Source: Pachyseris speciosa (lineage: Eukaryota > Cnidaria > Anthozoa > Scleractinia > Pachyseridae). Taken from it: a stretch of DNA of 64,000 nucleotides. Of this stretch, positions 45,101 through 57,319 are shown piece after piece (position 1 is the stretch's first letter; each line of letters opens with the position of its first letter). The notes under the pieces were generated by a model, which was given only the letters and a program-made list of their open reading frames with translations, searched no databases and was not told the origin of the DNA. Both the position numbers and the translations under genes were made by a program. Where the stretch lies: positions 70,001-134,000 of the forward strand of contig JAEMWC010000984.1 in NCBI GenBank assembly GCA_016490735.1. Direction: 5' to 3'.

Positions 45101-48100
45101 CCCTTACCATAAAGAGACCCAAATTTTAAAATCTATAGAAAAGCTTAGGGTTAGAAAAAACTATTGGAATTCCCGTTAGGTAGGAGATCCCCAAATCTTA
45201 AATCAATGTCAATCATTAAGCAAAACATAAAAAAAGGTAAAGATCTTCCCCCAACTAACCTCAACCCTAACAACACCCAAATTTCCAAATCTGTAGAAAG
45301 GTTTAGGGTTAGGGAAAACTATTGGAATTCCCCATATGTAGGAGAGCCCCTAAGGAGAAATCATTGTCAATCATTAAGGAAGAATAACGCAAAGGGTAAA
45401 AAACTTACCCCAACTAACCCTAACCCTAACAACACCAAAATTTGAAAATCTATAGAAAAGCATAGGGTTAGACGAAAGTATTGCAATTCCCCACATGTAG
45501 GAGATCCCCAAAGCTAAAATAAAAGACAATCATTAAGGAAGACATACGCAAAGGGTAAAAAATCTTACCCCAGCTAACCCCAACCCTAATAAGACGCAAA
45601 TTTGCACATCTCTAGAAAAGCTTAGGGTTAGAGAAAACTATTGGAATTCCCCGTGTGTAGGACATCCCCAAAGCTGAAATCCAAGTCAATGCTTGAGTAA
45701 AAGGTATGCAAAGTGTAAAAAATGTTCCCCCAACTAACCCTAATCCTAACAAGACGCAAATTTTCAAATCTCTTCAAAAGCTTAGGGTTAGACGAAACTA
45801 TTGGATTTACCCATATCTAGGAGATCTCCAAAGCTGAAATAAAAGTCAATCATTAAGCAAAACATATGCACAGGGTAAAAAATCTTACCCCAACTAACCC
45901 TAATCCTAACAAGAAGCAAATTTGCAAATCTCTTGAAAAGGTTAGGGTTAGACGAAACTATTGGAATTCCCCATAAGTAGGAGATCTCCAAAGCTGAAAT
46001 TAAAGTCGATCATTAAGCAAAACATATGCAAAGTGTAAAAAATCTTATCCCAACTAACCCTACTCCTAACAAGACCCAAATTTGCAAAAGATATGCAACG
46101 TGTAAAAAATCTTACCCCAACTAACCCTAACCATAGCAACACCCAAATTTTCAAATCTATGAAAAAGCTTAAGGTTAGCGAAAACTATTGGAATTCTCCC
46201 TATGTAGGACATCCCCAAAGCAGAAATCAAAGTCAATCATTAAAGAAGACATACGCAAAAGGGTCAAAAATCTTATCTTAAGTAACTCTAACCCTAACAA
46301 GACCCAAATTTGCAAATCTCTAGAAAAGCTTAGGGTTAGACGAAACTATTGGAATTTCCCATATGTAGGACATCCTCAAGGCTGGAATCAAAGTCAATCA
46401 TTAAGGAAAACATAAGCAAAGAGTAAAAAACCTTACCCCAACTAACCCCAACCCTAACAAGACCCACATTTGCAAATCTCTAGAAAAGCTTAGGGTAAGA
46501 GAAAACTATTGGAATTCCTTATATGTAGGAGATCCCCAAAGCTGAAATCAAAGTAAACGATTGAGTAAAAGTTATGCAAAATGCAAAAAATCCTACCCCA
46601 ACTAACCCTAACCCTAACAACACCCAGATTTCCAAATCTCTAGAAAACCTTAGGGTTAGACGAATTTCTTAGAAATCCCCATATATAGGAGTTCCCCTAA
46701 GCTGAAATCAAAGTAAATGATTAAGCGAAACATAAGGAAAGGGTAAAAAACTTTACCCCAACTAACCCCAACCCTAACAAGACCCAAATTTTCAAATCTC
46801 TGGCAAAGCTTAGGAGTAGAGTCAAGTATTAGAATTCCATATATGTAGCAAAACATATGCCAAGTGTAAAACACCTTACCCCAACCTACCCTTACCATAA
46901 AGAGACCCAGATTTGAAAATCTATAGAAAAGCTTAGGGTTAGACAAAACTATTGGAATTCCCCTCATGTAGGAGCTTAAATCAATCTCAATCATTAAGGA
47001 AAACATACGCAAAGGGTAAAAAAAATCTTACCCCAAGTAACCCTAACCCTAAAAAGACTCAAATTTCCAAATCTTTAGAAAAGCTTAGGTTTATACGAAA
47101 CTATTGGAATTCCCCATGTGTAGGAGATCCCCAAAGCTCAAATCAAAGTCAATCATTAAGCGAAACATATGCAAAGTGTAAAACATCTTCCCCTACTAAC
47201 CCTAATCCTAACAAGTACCCAAATTTGCAAATCTCTTGAAAAGCTTAGGGTTAGACGAAACTATTGGAATTCCCCATATGTAGGAGATCTTCAATGCTGA
47301 AATCAAAGACAGTCATTAAGCAAAACATAAGCAACGGGGAAAAAATCTTACCCCAACAAGCCCCAACCCTAACAAGTCCCAAATTTGCAAATTTCTAGAA
47401 AAGGTTAGGGTTAGAGAAAAATATTTGAATTCCCCATATGTAGGAGATCCCCAAAGCTTAAATCAAAGTCAATCTTTAAGCAAAAGATATGCAAAGTGTA
47501 AAAAATCAGACCCCAGCTAACCCTAAGCCTTATAACACCAAAATTTGCAAATCTATAAAAAAGATAAGGGTAAGACGAAACTATTAAAATTCCTCATATG
47601 TAGGACATCCTCAAGGCTAAAATAAAAGTCAATCACTAAGCAAAACATAAGCAACGGGTAAAAAACCTTACCCCAACAAACCCCAACCCTAACAAGTCCC
47701 AAATTTGCAAATCTCTAGAAAAGTTTAGGGTTAGAGAAAACTATTGGAATTTCCCATATGTAGGAGATCCCCAAAGCTAAAATCAAAGTCAATCATTAAG
47801 CAAAAAATATGCAAAGTGTAAAAAATCACACCCCAACTAACCCTAACCCTAATAACACCAAAATTTGCAAATCTATAGAAAAGCTAGGGGTTAGACGAAA
47901 CTATTAAAATTCCCCATATGTAGGAGATCCCCAAGGCTAAAATATAAGACAATCATTAAGGAAGACATACGCAAAAAGTAAAAATCTTTCCCCAACTAAC
48001 CCCAACCCTAACAAGACTCAAATTTGCAAATCTCTAGAAAAGCTTAGGGTTTGACGAAACTATAGGAATTCCCCATATGTAGGAGATCCTCAAAGCTGAA

Positions 48101-49437
48101 ATCAAAGTCAATAATTAGGCAAAACATAAGCAAAGGGTAAAAAACCTAACCCCAACTAACCCCAACCCTCACAAGACCCAAATTTGCAAATCTCTTAAAA
48201 GTTCCGGGTTAGAGAAACCTATTGGAATTCCCAATATAAAGGATATCCCCAAACCAGAAATCAAAGTCAATCATTAAGCAAAAGATATGCAAAGTGTAAA
48301 AAATCTTATCCCAACTAACCCTAACCCTAACAACACCCAAAGTTTGCAAATCTCTAGAAAAGCTTAGGGTTAGACCAAACTATTGGAATTCCCCACATGT
48401 AGGAGATCCCAAACCTAAAATCAAACTCAATCATTAAGGATGACATACGCAAAGGGTACAAAATCTTACCCCAACTACCCCTAACCCTAACAAGACCCAA
48501 ATTAGCAAATCACTAGAAAAGCTTAGGGTTACAGAAAACTATTGGAATTCCTTATATGTAGGAGATACTCAAAGCGGAAATCAAAGTCAATCATTAAGCA
48601 AAACATAAGCAAAGGGTAAAAAATCTTATCCCAACTAACCCTAACCCTAACAACACCCACATTTGCAAATCTCTAGAAAAGCTTAGGGTTAGACAAAACT
48701 ATGGGAATTCCCCATATGTAGGAGATGCCCAAAGCTGAAATTAAAGTCAATCATTAACCAAAACATAAGCAAAGGGTAAAAAAGGTTACCCCAATTAACC
48801 CCAACCCTAACAAGACCCAAATTTGCAAATCTCAAGAAAAGCTTAGGGTTAGAGAAAACTATTGGAATTTTTCATACGTAGGAGATCCCCAAAGCTGAAA
48901 TCAAAGTTAATTATGAAGCAAAACATATGCAGAGAGTAGAAAATCTTACCCCAACTAACCCAAACCGTAACCCTAACAGAAGCTTAAATTGCAAATCAGT
49001 ACAAAAGCTTAGGGTTAGTTAAAACTGTCTGTATTGCCCATATTTAGGATATCCCCAAAATTTAAAATCAAACCCAATCATTAAGCAAAACATACGGAAA
49101 GGGTAAAACATCTTACTCTCACTAACCTCGACGCTAACGAGACTTAAAATTTCAAATCTGTCGAAAAGCTTAGGGCTAAAGAAAACTGTTGGTATTCCGC
49201 ATATTTATTATATCCCCAATGCTGAAATCAAATCGATTCATTAGGCAAATCATACGCAAAGGGTAAAAAAAGTCTTACCTTAACTAACCCCAACCCTCAA
49301 AAGACCCAAAATTGCAAATCTGTAGAAAGGCTTAGGGTTAGATAAAACTATTGGAATTCCCCATATTTAGGAGATCCCAAAGCTGAAATGAAAGCCATTT
49401 ATTAAGCAAAACATACGTAAAGGGGAAAAAATCTTTT

Positions 49438-52400
49438 CACCCTTTGCTTTTTTTGGTGTTGCTAGCGTTGAATTTCGTTGGGGTAACATTTTTACCATTT
49501 GCGTATGTTTTGCTTATTGATTGGCTTTGATTTCGGCTTTGAGGATTTCCTAAATATTCCAATATTTTGTGTAACCATAAGCTTTTCTATTCCTTTGCAA
49601 TTTTGGATCATGTTACGGTTACGGTTAGTTAGGGTAAGATTTTTTTACCCTTTACCTATGTTTTGCTTAATGATGGGGTTTGATTTCAGCTTTGGGGATC
49701 CCCCAAATATAGGAAATGTCTAAGCTTTTCTACAGATTTGTAATTGTGGGTCGTGCTTGACTTCCAGTTAGTTGGGGCAAGGTTTTTTAACATTAGCGTA
49801 TGTCTTGCTTAATGATCGACTATGATTTCAGCTTTGAGGATCTCCTAAATATGGAGAATTCCAACAGTTCTGTGTAATCCTAAGCTTTTCGACAAGTTTC
49901 AAATTTTGGATCTAGTTAGGGTGAGTGTTAGTTAGGATGAGATTTTTTACCCTTTGCGTATGTTTTGCTTAATGATTGACTTTGATTTTAGCTTTGGGGA
50001 TCTCCTATATATGGGGAATTCCAAGAGATTTGTCTAACCCTAAGCTTTTTCAATGTTTTGCAATTTTGGGTCTCGTTACGGTAAGGGTTAGTTGGGTAAG
50101 ATCTTTTACCCTTTGCGTATGTTTTAATTAAGGATTGACTTTAATTAAGCTTTGGGGATCTCCTAAATATGAGGAATTCCAATAGTTTTGTCAAACCCTA
50201 AGCTTTTGCAGGGTTAACAAATTTAGGTCTTCCTAAGCTTGGAGTTACTTGGAGTAAGATTTTATACCCTGTTCGTATGTTTTGGTTAATGATTGACTTT
50301 GATCTCAGCTTTGGGGATCTCCTAATTATGGGTAATGCCAAGAGATTTGTCTAACCCTTTTCCAGAGGCTTCACTTTTGGGTCTCTTTAGGGTAAGGGTA
50401 AGTTTGGGTAAGATTTTTTACACTTTACGTATTTTTTCCTTAATGATTGACTTTGATTTCAGCTTTGGGGCTCTCCTAAATATGAGAATTCCAAGAGATT
50501 TATCTAAACCGAAGCTTTTGCTGAGGCTTCAATGTTGAGTCTCTTTAGGGTTAGGGTTAGTTGGGGTAACATTTTGTACCCTTTGCGTATGTTTTGCTTA
50601 ATTATTGACTTTAATTAAGCTTTGGGGATCTCCTGAATATGAGGAATTCCAATAGGCTTGTCTAACCCTAAGCTTTTGTAGGGTTTAACAGATTTAGGTC
50701 ATGGCTAGGTTAGGGTTAGTTGGGATAAGATTTTATACCCTTTGCATATGTTTCCTTTAATGATTGACTTTGATTTTACCTTGGAGCATCTCCTAAATAA
50801 GGGGAATTCCAAGAGATTTGTCTAACCCTAAGCTTTGTTGAGAAGCTTCACTTTTGGGTCTCTTTAGGGTTACGGTAAGTTGGGGTAATATTTTTTACCC
50901 TTTGCGTATGTTTTCCTTAATGATTGACTTTTTTTTCAGCTTTGGGGATCTCCTAAATATGAGGAAGTCCAATAGTTTTGTATGGTTTCACAAATTTAGG
51001 TTTTAGTAAGATAAGGGTTACTTGGGGTAAGATTTTTTACCCTCTGCGTTTGTCTTGCCTAATGATTGACTTTGATTTCAGCTTTCGAGATCTCCTAAAT
51101 ATGGAGAATTCCAATAGTTTTGTCTAACCCAAGGCTTTAAAAGGTCATGATAATGTTAGGGTTACTTGGGGTAAGATTTTATACCCTTTGCGTATCTTTC
51201 CCTTAATGATTGACTTTGATTTCACCTTGGAGGATCTCCTAAATATGAGGAATTCCATGTGATTTGTCTAACCCTAATCTTTTGCATAGGCTTCAATGTT
51301 GGGCCTCTTTAGGGTTATGGTTAGTTGGGGTAAGATTTTTTACCCTTTGCGTATGTTTTCCTTAATGACTGACTTTGATTTTAGCTTTGGGGAGGTCCTA
51401 ATTATGTGTAAGAGTTTTGTCTAACACTAAGCTTTTTCAGACTTTTGCAATCATGGGTCTTGTTAGGGTAAGGATTAGTTGGGGTAAGATTTTTTACCTT
51501 TTGCGTATGTTTTGCTTAATAAATTCCTTTGATTGCTTTGATTGATTCCTTTCTCTTGCAGCGATCTCCTAAATATGGGGAATTCCAATAGCTTTGTCTA
51601 ACCCTAAGCTTCTCCAGAGTTTTGCAAATTTGGGTCTTGTTAGGGTTAGGGTTAGTTGGGGTAAGATTTTTACCCTTTGCGTATGTTTTGCACAACGATT
51701 GACTTTGATTTCAGCTTTGGGATCTCCTTCACATGGGGAATTCCAATAGTTTTGTCTAACCGTAAGCTTTTGTGCAGATTTGCAAATTTGGGTCTTGTTA
51801 GGGTATGCATGTTTTCCTTAATGATTAACTTTGATTTCAGCTTTGGGTATCTTCTACATATGGGGAATTCCAATAATTTCGTCTAACCCAAACGTTTTCT
51901 ATAGCTTTGCAATTTTTACTAAGATTTTTTACCCTTTGCCTATGTTTTGCACAATGATTGACTTTGATTTCAGTTGTGAGGATCTCCCAGATATGGGGAA
52001 TTCCAACAGTTTTGTCTAACCCTAAGCGTTTCTACAGATTTGCAAATGTGGGTCTTGTTAGGGTTAGGGTTAGTTGGGGTAGAATTTTTAAGATTTGCGT
52101 ATGTTTTTCTTAATGATTGACTTTGATTTCAGATTTAGGGATTTCCTATAGGTGAGGTATTCCAATAGTTTTGTCTAACCCTAAGCTTTTCTATAGATTT
52201 GCAATTTTGGCTCTTGTTATGGCAAGGGTTAGTTGGCGTAAGATTTTTTACCCTTTGCGGTTGTTTTGCTCAATGATGGAGTTTCAATTTAGCTTTGGGG
52301 ATCTCCTACATATACGGAATTCCAATACGTTTGTTTAACCCTAAGCTTTTCTTCAGATTTCAAAGTTTGGGTCCTCTTAGGGTTAGGGTTAGGGGGGAAG

Positions 52401-54826
52401 ATTTTTTACCCTTTGCGTATGTTTTGCACAATGATTGACTCTTATTTCAACTTTGCGGATCTTTTACATATTGGGAATTGCAATAGTTTGGTCTTACCCT
52501 AAGCTTTTCTACAGATTTTACAAATTTGGGTCTTGTTAGGGTGAGGGTTAGTTGGGATAACATTTTTTGCCCTTTGCATATGTTTTACATAATGATTGAC
52601 TTTGATTTCAGATTTGGGGATTTCCTATATCTGGGGTATTCTAATAGCTTTGTCTAACCCTAAGCTTTTCTACAGATTTGGAAATTTGGGTCTTGTTAGG
52701 GTTACGGTTAGTTGGGGTAAGATTTGTTACCCTTTGCGTATGTTTTCAACAATGATTGAATTTGATTTTAACTGTGGGGATCTCCTACATATGGGGATTT
52801 TTTGCTTAATGATTGAGTTTCATTTCAGCTTTGGGAATCTCCTACGTATGCGGAATTTTAATACTTTTGTTTAACCCTAAACTTTTCTTCAGATTTGCAA
52901 TTTTGGCTCTTGTTAGGGTTAGGGTTAGTTGGGGTAAGATTTTTCACCCTTTTGATATGTTTTGCTTAATGATTGACTTTGATTTCAGATTTGGAGATTT
53001 CCTATATCTGGGGTATTCCAATAGTTTTGTCTAACCCTAAGCTTTTCTACAGATTTGTAAATTTGGGTCTTGTTAGGGTTACGGTTAGTTGGGGTAAGAC
53101 TTTTTACCCTTTGCGTATGTTTTGCATAATGATTGACTTTTATTTCAGCTTTGAGGATCTCCTACATATCGGGAATTCCAATAGTTTGGTCTTACCCTAA
53201 CCTTTTCTACAGATTTTACAACTTTGGGTCCTGTTAGGGTTAAGGTTAGTTGGGGTAAGATTTTTAACCCTTTGGGTATGTTTTCCTTAATGATTGACTT
53301 TGATTTCAGCTTTGGTGATCTTCTAGATAAGAGTAATTCCAATAATTTCGTCTAACTTTAAGGTTTTCTATAGCTTTGCAATTTTTACTCTTGTCAGGGT
53401 AACAGTTAGTTGGGGTAAGATTTTTTACTCCTTGCGTATGTTTTGCACAATGATCGATCTTGTTTTCAGCTTTGGGGATCTCCTTCATATGCGGAATTCC
53501 AATACTTTTGTTTAACCCTAAGCTTTTCTTCAGATTTTAAAATTTGGGTTTTCTTAGGGCTAGGGTTAGTGGGGGTAAAATTTTTTACCCTTTTCGTATG
53601 TTTGCACGGTGATTGACTTTTGTTTCAGCTTTGCAGATCTCCTACATATTGGGAATTCCAATAGTTTGGTCTTACCCTAAGCTTTTCTTCAGATTTGGGA
53701 CTATTTAGGGTTAGGGTTAGTTGGGCTAGGACTTTTTGCCCTTTGCATATGCTTTGCATAATGATTGACTTTGATTTCAGATTTGGGGGTGTCCTATATG
53801 TGGGGAATTCCAATAGTTTTGTCTAACCCTAAGCTTTTCTACAGATTTGCAAATTTGGGTCATGTTAGGGTTAGGGTTAGTTGGTGTAAGATTTGTTACC
53901 CTTTGCATTTGTTTTGCATACTGATTGACTTTGTTTTCAGCTTTGGGGATATCCTTTATATGGGGAATTCCAATAGTTTTGTGTAACCCTAATCTTTCCT
54001 ACAGATTTGCAATTTTGGGTCTTGTTATGGTTAGGGTTGGGGTTAGTTGGGGTAATATTTTATACCCGTTGCGTATGTTTTGCTTAATGATTGACTTTGA
54101 CTTCAGCTTTGGGCATCTCATACCTATGAGGAATTCCCATAGTTTTGTCCAACCCTAAGCTTTTGCAGAGGTTTGCAATTTTGGGTCTTGTTAGTGTTAG
54201 GGGTATTTGGGTAAGATTTTTTACCCTTTGCGTATGTTTTGCTGAATGATTGACTTTCATTTCAGCTTTGGGGATGTTGTGAATACGAGGAATTCCAATA
54301 GATTAGTTTAACCATAAGGTTTTTCAGAGTTTTGCAATTCTGGATCTTGTTAGGGTTAGAGTTAGTCAGGGTATGATTTTGTCTTTTTTGCCTATGTTTT
54401 GCTTAATGATTGACTTTGGGGATCTCCTAAATATGGGGAATTCCAATAGTTTTGTCTGACTCTAGGCTTTTGTAGGGTTTTGGAAATTTTGGTCGTCGTA
54501 GGGTTAGGGTTAGTTAGGGTCAGATTTTTTAACCTTGTCCTATATTTTGCTTAATGATTGACTTTGATTTCAGCTTTGGGTATCGCCTAAATATGGGGAA
54601 TTCCGAGATATTTGTCTAACCCTAGGCTTTCCCATAGACTTCCATTTTGGGGCTCATTAGGGTTAGGGTTAGTGCTGGTAAGATTTTGTACCCTTTGCGT
54701 GTGTTTTGCTTAATGATAAACTTTGATTTCAGCTTTGGGGATCTCCTAAATATGCGTAATTCCAAGAGATTTGTCTAACTCTAAGCTTTTGCAAAGGTTT
54801 GCAATGTTGGTTCTTGTTAGGTTTAG
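49438..54826 (-). repeat. 160-bp satellite, block 3 (G-rich strand on top)
   Basis: The same monomer as block 2, inverted. The switch falls near 49430-49445, where a C-rich-strand monomer ends in AAAAAATCTT and the opposite strand begins with TTCACCCTTTGC. Monomers next to the switch (about 48.95-50.3 kb) are the most divergent. The block ends in TTAGGTTTAG, where the Maverick-like element is inserted. Confidence 0.95.
54821..54826. repeat. Left target-site duplication
   Basis: GTTTAG, against GGTTAG on the right; both derive from the TTAGGG part of the satellite monomer. Confidence 0.6.
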
Positions 54827-55440
54827 AGTAGTATATTTTCAGAAGAATTAACCCCGTTTCTGTCTTCCCTTGTCGTCCCTGTCTTCCTCCATACTAAGAA
54901 GTGTCTTCCTTCATACTTATAAGTGTCTTCCTCCATACTAATAAGTGGATAGGCATACTAATGAACGTCACTCTACTACAATAGCAACAATAGACCTGCC
55001 TAGGCTTGGCCGGGCTCTTTTAACCACGATTGGTTTATTGAGAACTTTATGATATTTTCAAAATAAAAGCGCTCTTTTCGTTGGTAGCGTGACTTCAACA
55101 ATTCGTTTGCTAGAAAATTATCTTCGAGATTATCGTTCCATTTTCCGAAAGTGTTAATAGTTTCGCCTATAAATTAAATTCGACTTAGCTAACTTTGACT
55201 TTTCCGCTCCGTTAGTCACTAATTATTCAAAACTAGTGATTCAAACTGCCCCATATTTGCATAGGAACTCTACAGTAAAAAAGCCCTTGGGACAACCTTC
55301 TACCATTCAACAACGACAATAGACGGGTCAGGTTGTTTGGAACGATCAATATAAACACGCGACTAATATGAATTACACGTTTCTTGAGAGACAAACATAA
55401 ACTTTATTGCCTTTTCTCAGGGAATACAAAAACAATACAG
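54827..55440. repeat. Left terminal inverted repeat
   Basis: Matches the reverse complement of 62514-63433, allowing for a 350-bp insertion in the right copy. A stretch of about 220 bp compared by eye shows about 11 mismatches, so the two TIRs are roughly 95% alike. Near 54877-54950 the left copy has three tandem versions of a 22-23 bp unit (GTCTTCCTCCATACTAATAA); the right copy has one. Confidence 0.9.
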
Positions 55441-55537
55441 AAAGAGATTTGAAATGAATAAAAATACATTTAGTGACAACGAAAGCTCCAACAACTACGA
55501 AATGCTTAGCACAAAATATCAGGAGATTAGGATGCAA

Positions 55538-55909
55538 TCAATCGTCGTCATCTCCGCTTGGAGGATAATGACTGTTCTTAAAAGTTTCTGAATCATTGTG
55601 TTTCACAGCGTGACAATCAATGCAGCAAATAAATCCACCCGTAGAGTGTTTACGATCAACAGGAATTTTGTATGCGCAAATCGGACAGATCTTATAACCA
55701 TCATGCCAGTTGCATCTAGGGCATTTCACTGCTGCAGTTTGGTAGCTGTTCTCTCCGTTACAATGGCAGCAAAAGCCTTTTCCTTGACGCAAAATCTCTG
55801 GAGTTGCGCGCTCTTCAGAAAATTCAACTTCTGAATTTCCTTCATGTTCCAGATGCGCAGAGTTTTCTGTCTCTCTGCCATCTTCAATATCACTGCTTTC
55901 GGAAACCAT
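55538..55909 (-). CDS. Cysteine-rich zinc-ribbon protein (C-terminal part), 'Z'
   Basis: The 123-codon frame has an acidic N-terminal part (EDGRETENS...VEFSEER) and four CxxC knuckles, C47/C50, C63/C66, C75/C78 and C96/C99, as expected for two zinc ribbons, then an acidic end (SGDDDD). It may bind nucleic acid or protein; the function is unknown. The true gene is longer. An in-frame TGA at 55940-55942 lies just upstream of this Met, and compatible coding sequence continues beyond it, so this is the 3' portion of a damaged gene. It is the last gene before the left TIR. Confidence 0.6.
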   Translation of the reverse strand: MVSESSDIEDGRETENSAHLEHEGNSEVEFSEERATPEILRQGKGFCCHCNGENSYQTAAVKCPRCNWHDGYKICPICAYKIPVDRKHSTGGFICCIDCHAVKHNDSETFKNSHYPPSGDDDD

Positions 55910-55942
55910 TTCTTCATCACCAGCCTCGCCGTCTTTATCTCA

Positions 55943-56330
55943 ATAGGCTCGTTCTTTTTCCATTAGCTCAGCCCGAATTTTCTTATTCTTTATCAAACGT
56001 TTATTAATTCCTAACTCTGCCAATCCATCTATAAATGTTTTGAGGGCGCGGGGTTTGGAAACGTCGTCGTTATATGGGAGTAACACATATTCAACCAGCT
56101 CTGAAATGTTGGTCACTGGTATTATTGTCTGGTTTCGAAGTAACTGTCCACGAGGTGTCCAATAAATCGGAGGTCTGTTGTCTGGAAACGGCTTGGGAAA
56201 GTCCTTCTAAAACATCTTTAATTCGAGGTTCTTCGTCATCACTTTCCTCTTCACTTGTGTTTGTGTCCTCATAATCACTCTCTTCCTCTTTATCCCAATC
56301 GACCTTTCTCTTCATCATATTGACTAGCAC
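55943..56330 (-). pseudogene. Upstream part of gene Z, broken
   Basis: Beginning at MLVNMMKRKVDWD (56330), an acidic region (EEESDYEDTNTSEEESDDEE) leads into about 80 codons that stop at 56091. The likely continuation lies in the next frame (from roughly 56136-56160 onward, PYND and RALKTFIDGLAELG visible) and runs to the TGA at 55940. One frameshift plus one stop therefore separate it from the zinc-ribbon part. The function is unknown. Confidence 0.55.
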
Positions 56331-56381
56331 TGTCTAACGACAAGAACCAACTGAACACACTACAGAGTAGTTCGCGATTTT

Positions 56382-56531
56382 TTATAACATTAGGGGTCCC
56401 AAGCTAGGTACAACTGGTATCAACAAATCTTGAATAAAGCCTCCACCCTCTTGAACAAGGGTTTGGTTCTTTGTCTTGTAAGGAATACTCGGCTCAGCGA
56501 GATTAAGAATGGCATCCTTGAATGGAATCAT
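56382..56531 (-). pseudogene. Gene A, C-terminal fragment
   Basis: Forty-nine codons in a frame different from the N-terminal fragment: a basic, polar start, then a glycine-led hydrophobic end (GGGFIQDLLIPVVPSLGPLM). A Gly-rich amphipathic or hydrophobic tail of this type is usual for this family of small proteins in animal Maverick-like elements and would suit a membrane-active minor virion protein. That role is inference. Confidence 0.5.
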
Positions 56532-56538
56532 TTTAAGC

Positions 56539-56718
56539 TTATCTTAATTCTTCAGAGACTGGAATATTTCCACGAAGCACATTATAAATAATCTGCTCTA
56601 ATGCGTGCATCTGTTGTGGAGTGGCTGTCTCTAGGAGAAACTGACGCTGATGTTCAGGGCAATAACTTAAGAGTTGAAGAAAACCGCGATTGTTCTTTAC
56701 TACTCGAGACATGGTCAT
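56539..56718 (-). pseudogene. Gene A, N-terminal fragment
   Basis: Fifty-nine codons starting MTMSRVVKNNRGF (56718; inner Met at 56712), followed by helical sequence (RQFLLETATPQQMHALEQI, YNVLRGNIPVSEELR), then stop TAA at 56539. The remaining C-terminal part lies one frame away, so a single frameshift disrupts the gene. A TATA box sits at 56747-56755. The same first 13 codons and TATA recur at 57832 and 58907, but there they run into proline-encoding repeats. Confidence 0.6.
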
Positions 56719-56746
56719 AGAATGAATTAAGGATAGTAGGCGTCAG

Positions 56747-56755
56747 TATTTTATA
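56747..56755 (-). promoter_or_regulatory. TATA box of gene A
   Basis: TATAAAATA on the minus strand, 29 nt upstream of the first ATG codon. It is repeated identically at 57861-57869 and 58936-58944 in the duplicated units. Confidence 0.5.
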
Positions 56756-56771
56756 GAGAGCCCAGCTTAAT

Positions 56772-57197
56772 TTACGACCAAAGTTCAAAGTCGTCTTGGT
56801 CTTGTTCCAACACAACTTTGTTACGTTTCTTCCTTGGAGGTAAACCACGAAACTGCACTTTTCTTTTTGTAGAACTATGACCACTCCCAGCCTGAGATAC
56901 TAGATCACCAATAGCTTCTCTACGTCGCTTTGCAAGCGCTGTGTTAACATGATCTCCAGCCAAAACATCTGCAGCGACTTCGGCACCGGTTTGTAACGCC
57001 TTTTTGACGAGTACCTTAGCACCTTGTTGTAAGTGAGGTATCGCCCAGCGAAACAAACCTTTAAATATGGAACCTAAGCCATATCCCTGCTGAAATCGGA
57101 ATCCGTGGAAAGCCGTTAACTTACCTCCTTTTTGCTTAGCTTGGTTTAGATAACAGTCTTCGTACAACTTGTTATTTGGAATGTAAATTCTCTTCAT
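56772..57197 (-). CDS. Gene B, copy 1: small basic virion-type protein
   Basis: A complete 141-codon frame. Layout: polar N-terminus (MKRIYIPNNKLYEDCYLNQA), a Gly/aromatic region (GFRFQQGYGLGSIFKGLFRW), amphipathic helix segments (AIPHLQQGAKVLVKKALQTG, then AEVAADVLAGDHVNTALAKR), a Lys/Arg-rich stretch (KRKVQF, PPRKKRNK) and an acidic end (DQDDFELWS). Proteins with this pattern occur beside packaging ATPases in animal Maverick-like elements. A minor capsid or core role (pVI/pX-like) is possible but unproven. It is the most divergent of the three copies here, and the one linked to the otherwise complete A and Z genes. Confidence 0.7.
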   Translation of the reverse strand: MKRIYIPNNKLYEDCYLNQAKQKGGKLTAFHGFRFQQGYGLGSIFKGLFRWAIPHLQQGAKVLVKKALQTGAEVAADVLAGDHVNTALAKRRREAIGDLVSQAGSGHSSTKRKVQFRGLPPRKKRNKVVLEQDQDDFELWS

Positions 57198-57319
57198 TTT
57201 TTAAAGGTTCGCTGTTCTGCTCTGACGAAAATGAAGTGTAAGCAACACCTTCCCAAACTGGAATGACATAGTTTCTCTTGTAGGCGGCTTTATATCGATT
57301 CCAATATAGTGATAGAACA

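Larger units (their letters stand above)
38181..49437 (+). repeat. 160-bp telomere-motif satellite, block 2 (C-rich strand on top)
   Basis: About 70 tandem monomers of roughly 160-161 bp. Each carries GCTTAGGGTTAGA, GGAATTCCCCATATGTAGGA (EcoRI and NdeI sites), GATCCCCAAAGCTGAAATCA, a GCAAAGGGTAAAAAATCTTA block and AACTAACCCTAACCCTAACA, so one or two CCCTAA units recur every monomer. HindIII (AAGCTT) is also periodic. Open frames of 60-120 codons on the minus strand arise from the periodicity and are not genes. Confidence 0.95.

Noticed and set aside
38364..47012. Many 60-120 codon minus-strand frames with shared sequence (MGNSNSF, IWGIPIV)
   Set aside because: They repeat with the satellite period on either strand, shift frame because 160 is not a multiple of 3, and lack conserved starts; they are satellite shadows.
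49499..54158. Plus-strand frames with the same IWGIPIV-like sequence
   Set aside because: The same satellite read in the inverted block.
37480..54826. Possible CRISPR-like array
   Set aside because: There are no short identical repeats with unique spacers; the whole 160-bp unit is repeated, the genome is eukaryotic, and no cas genes are present.
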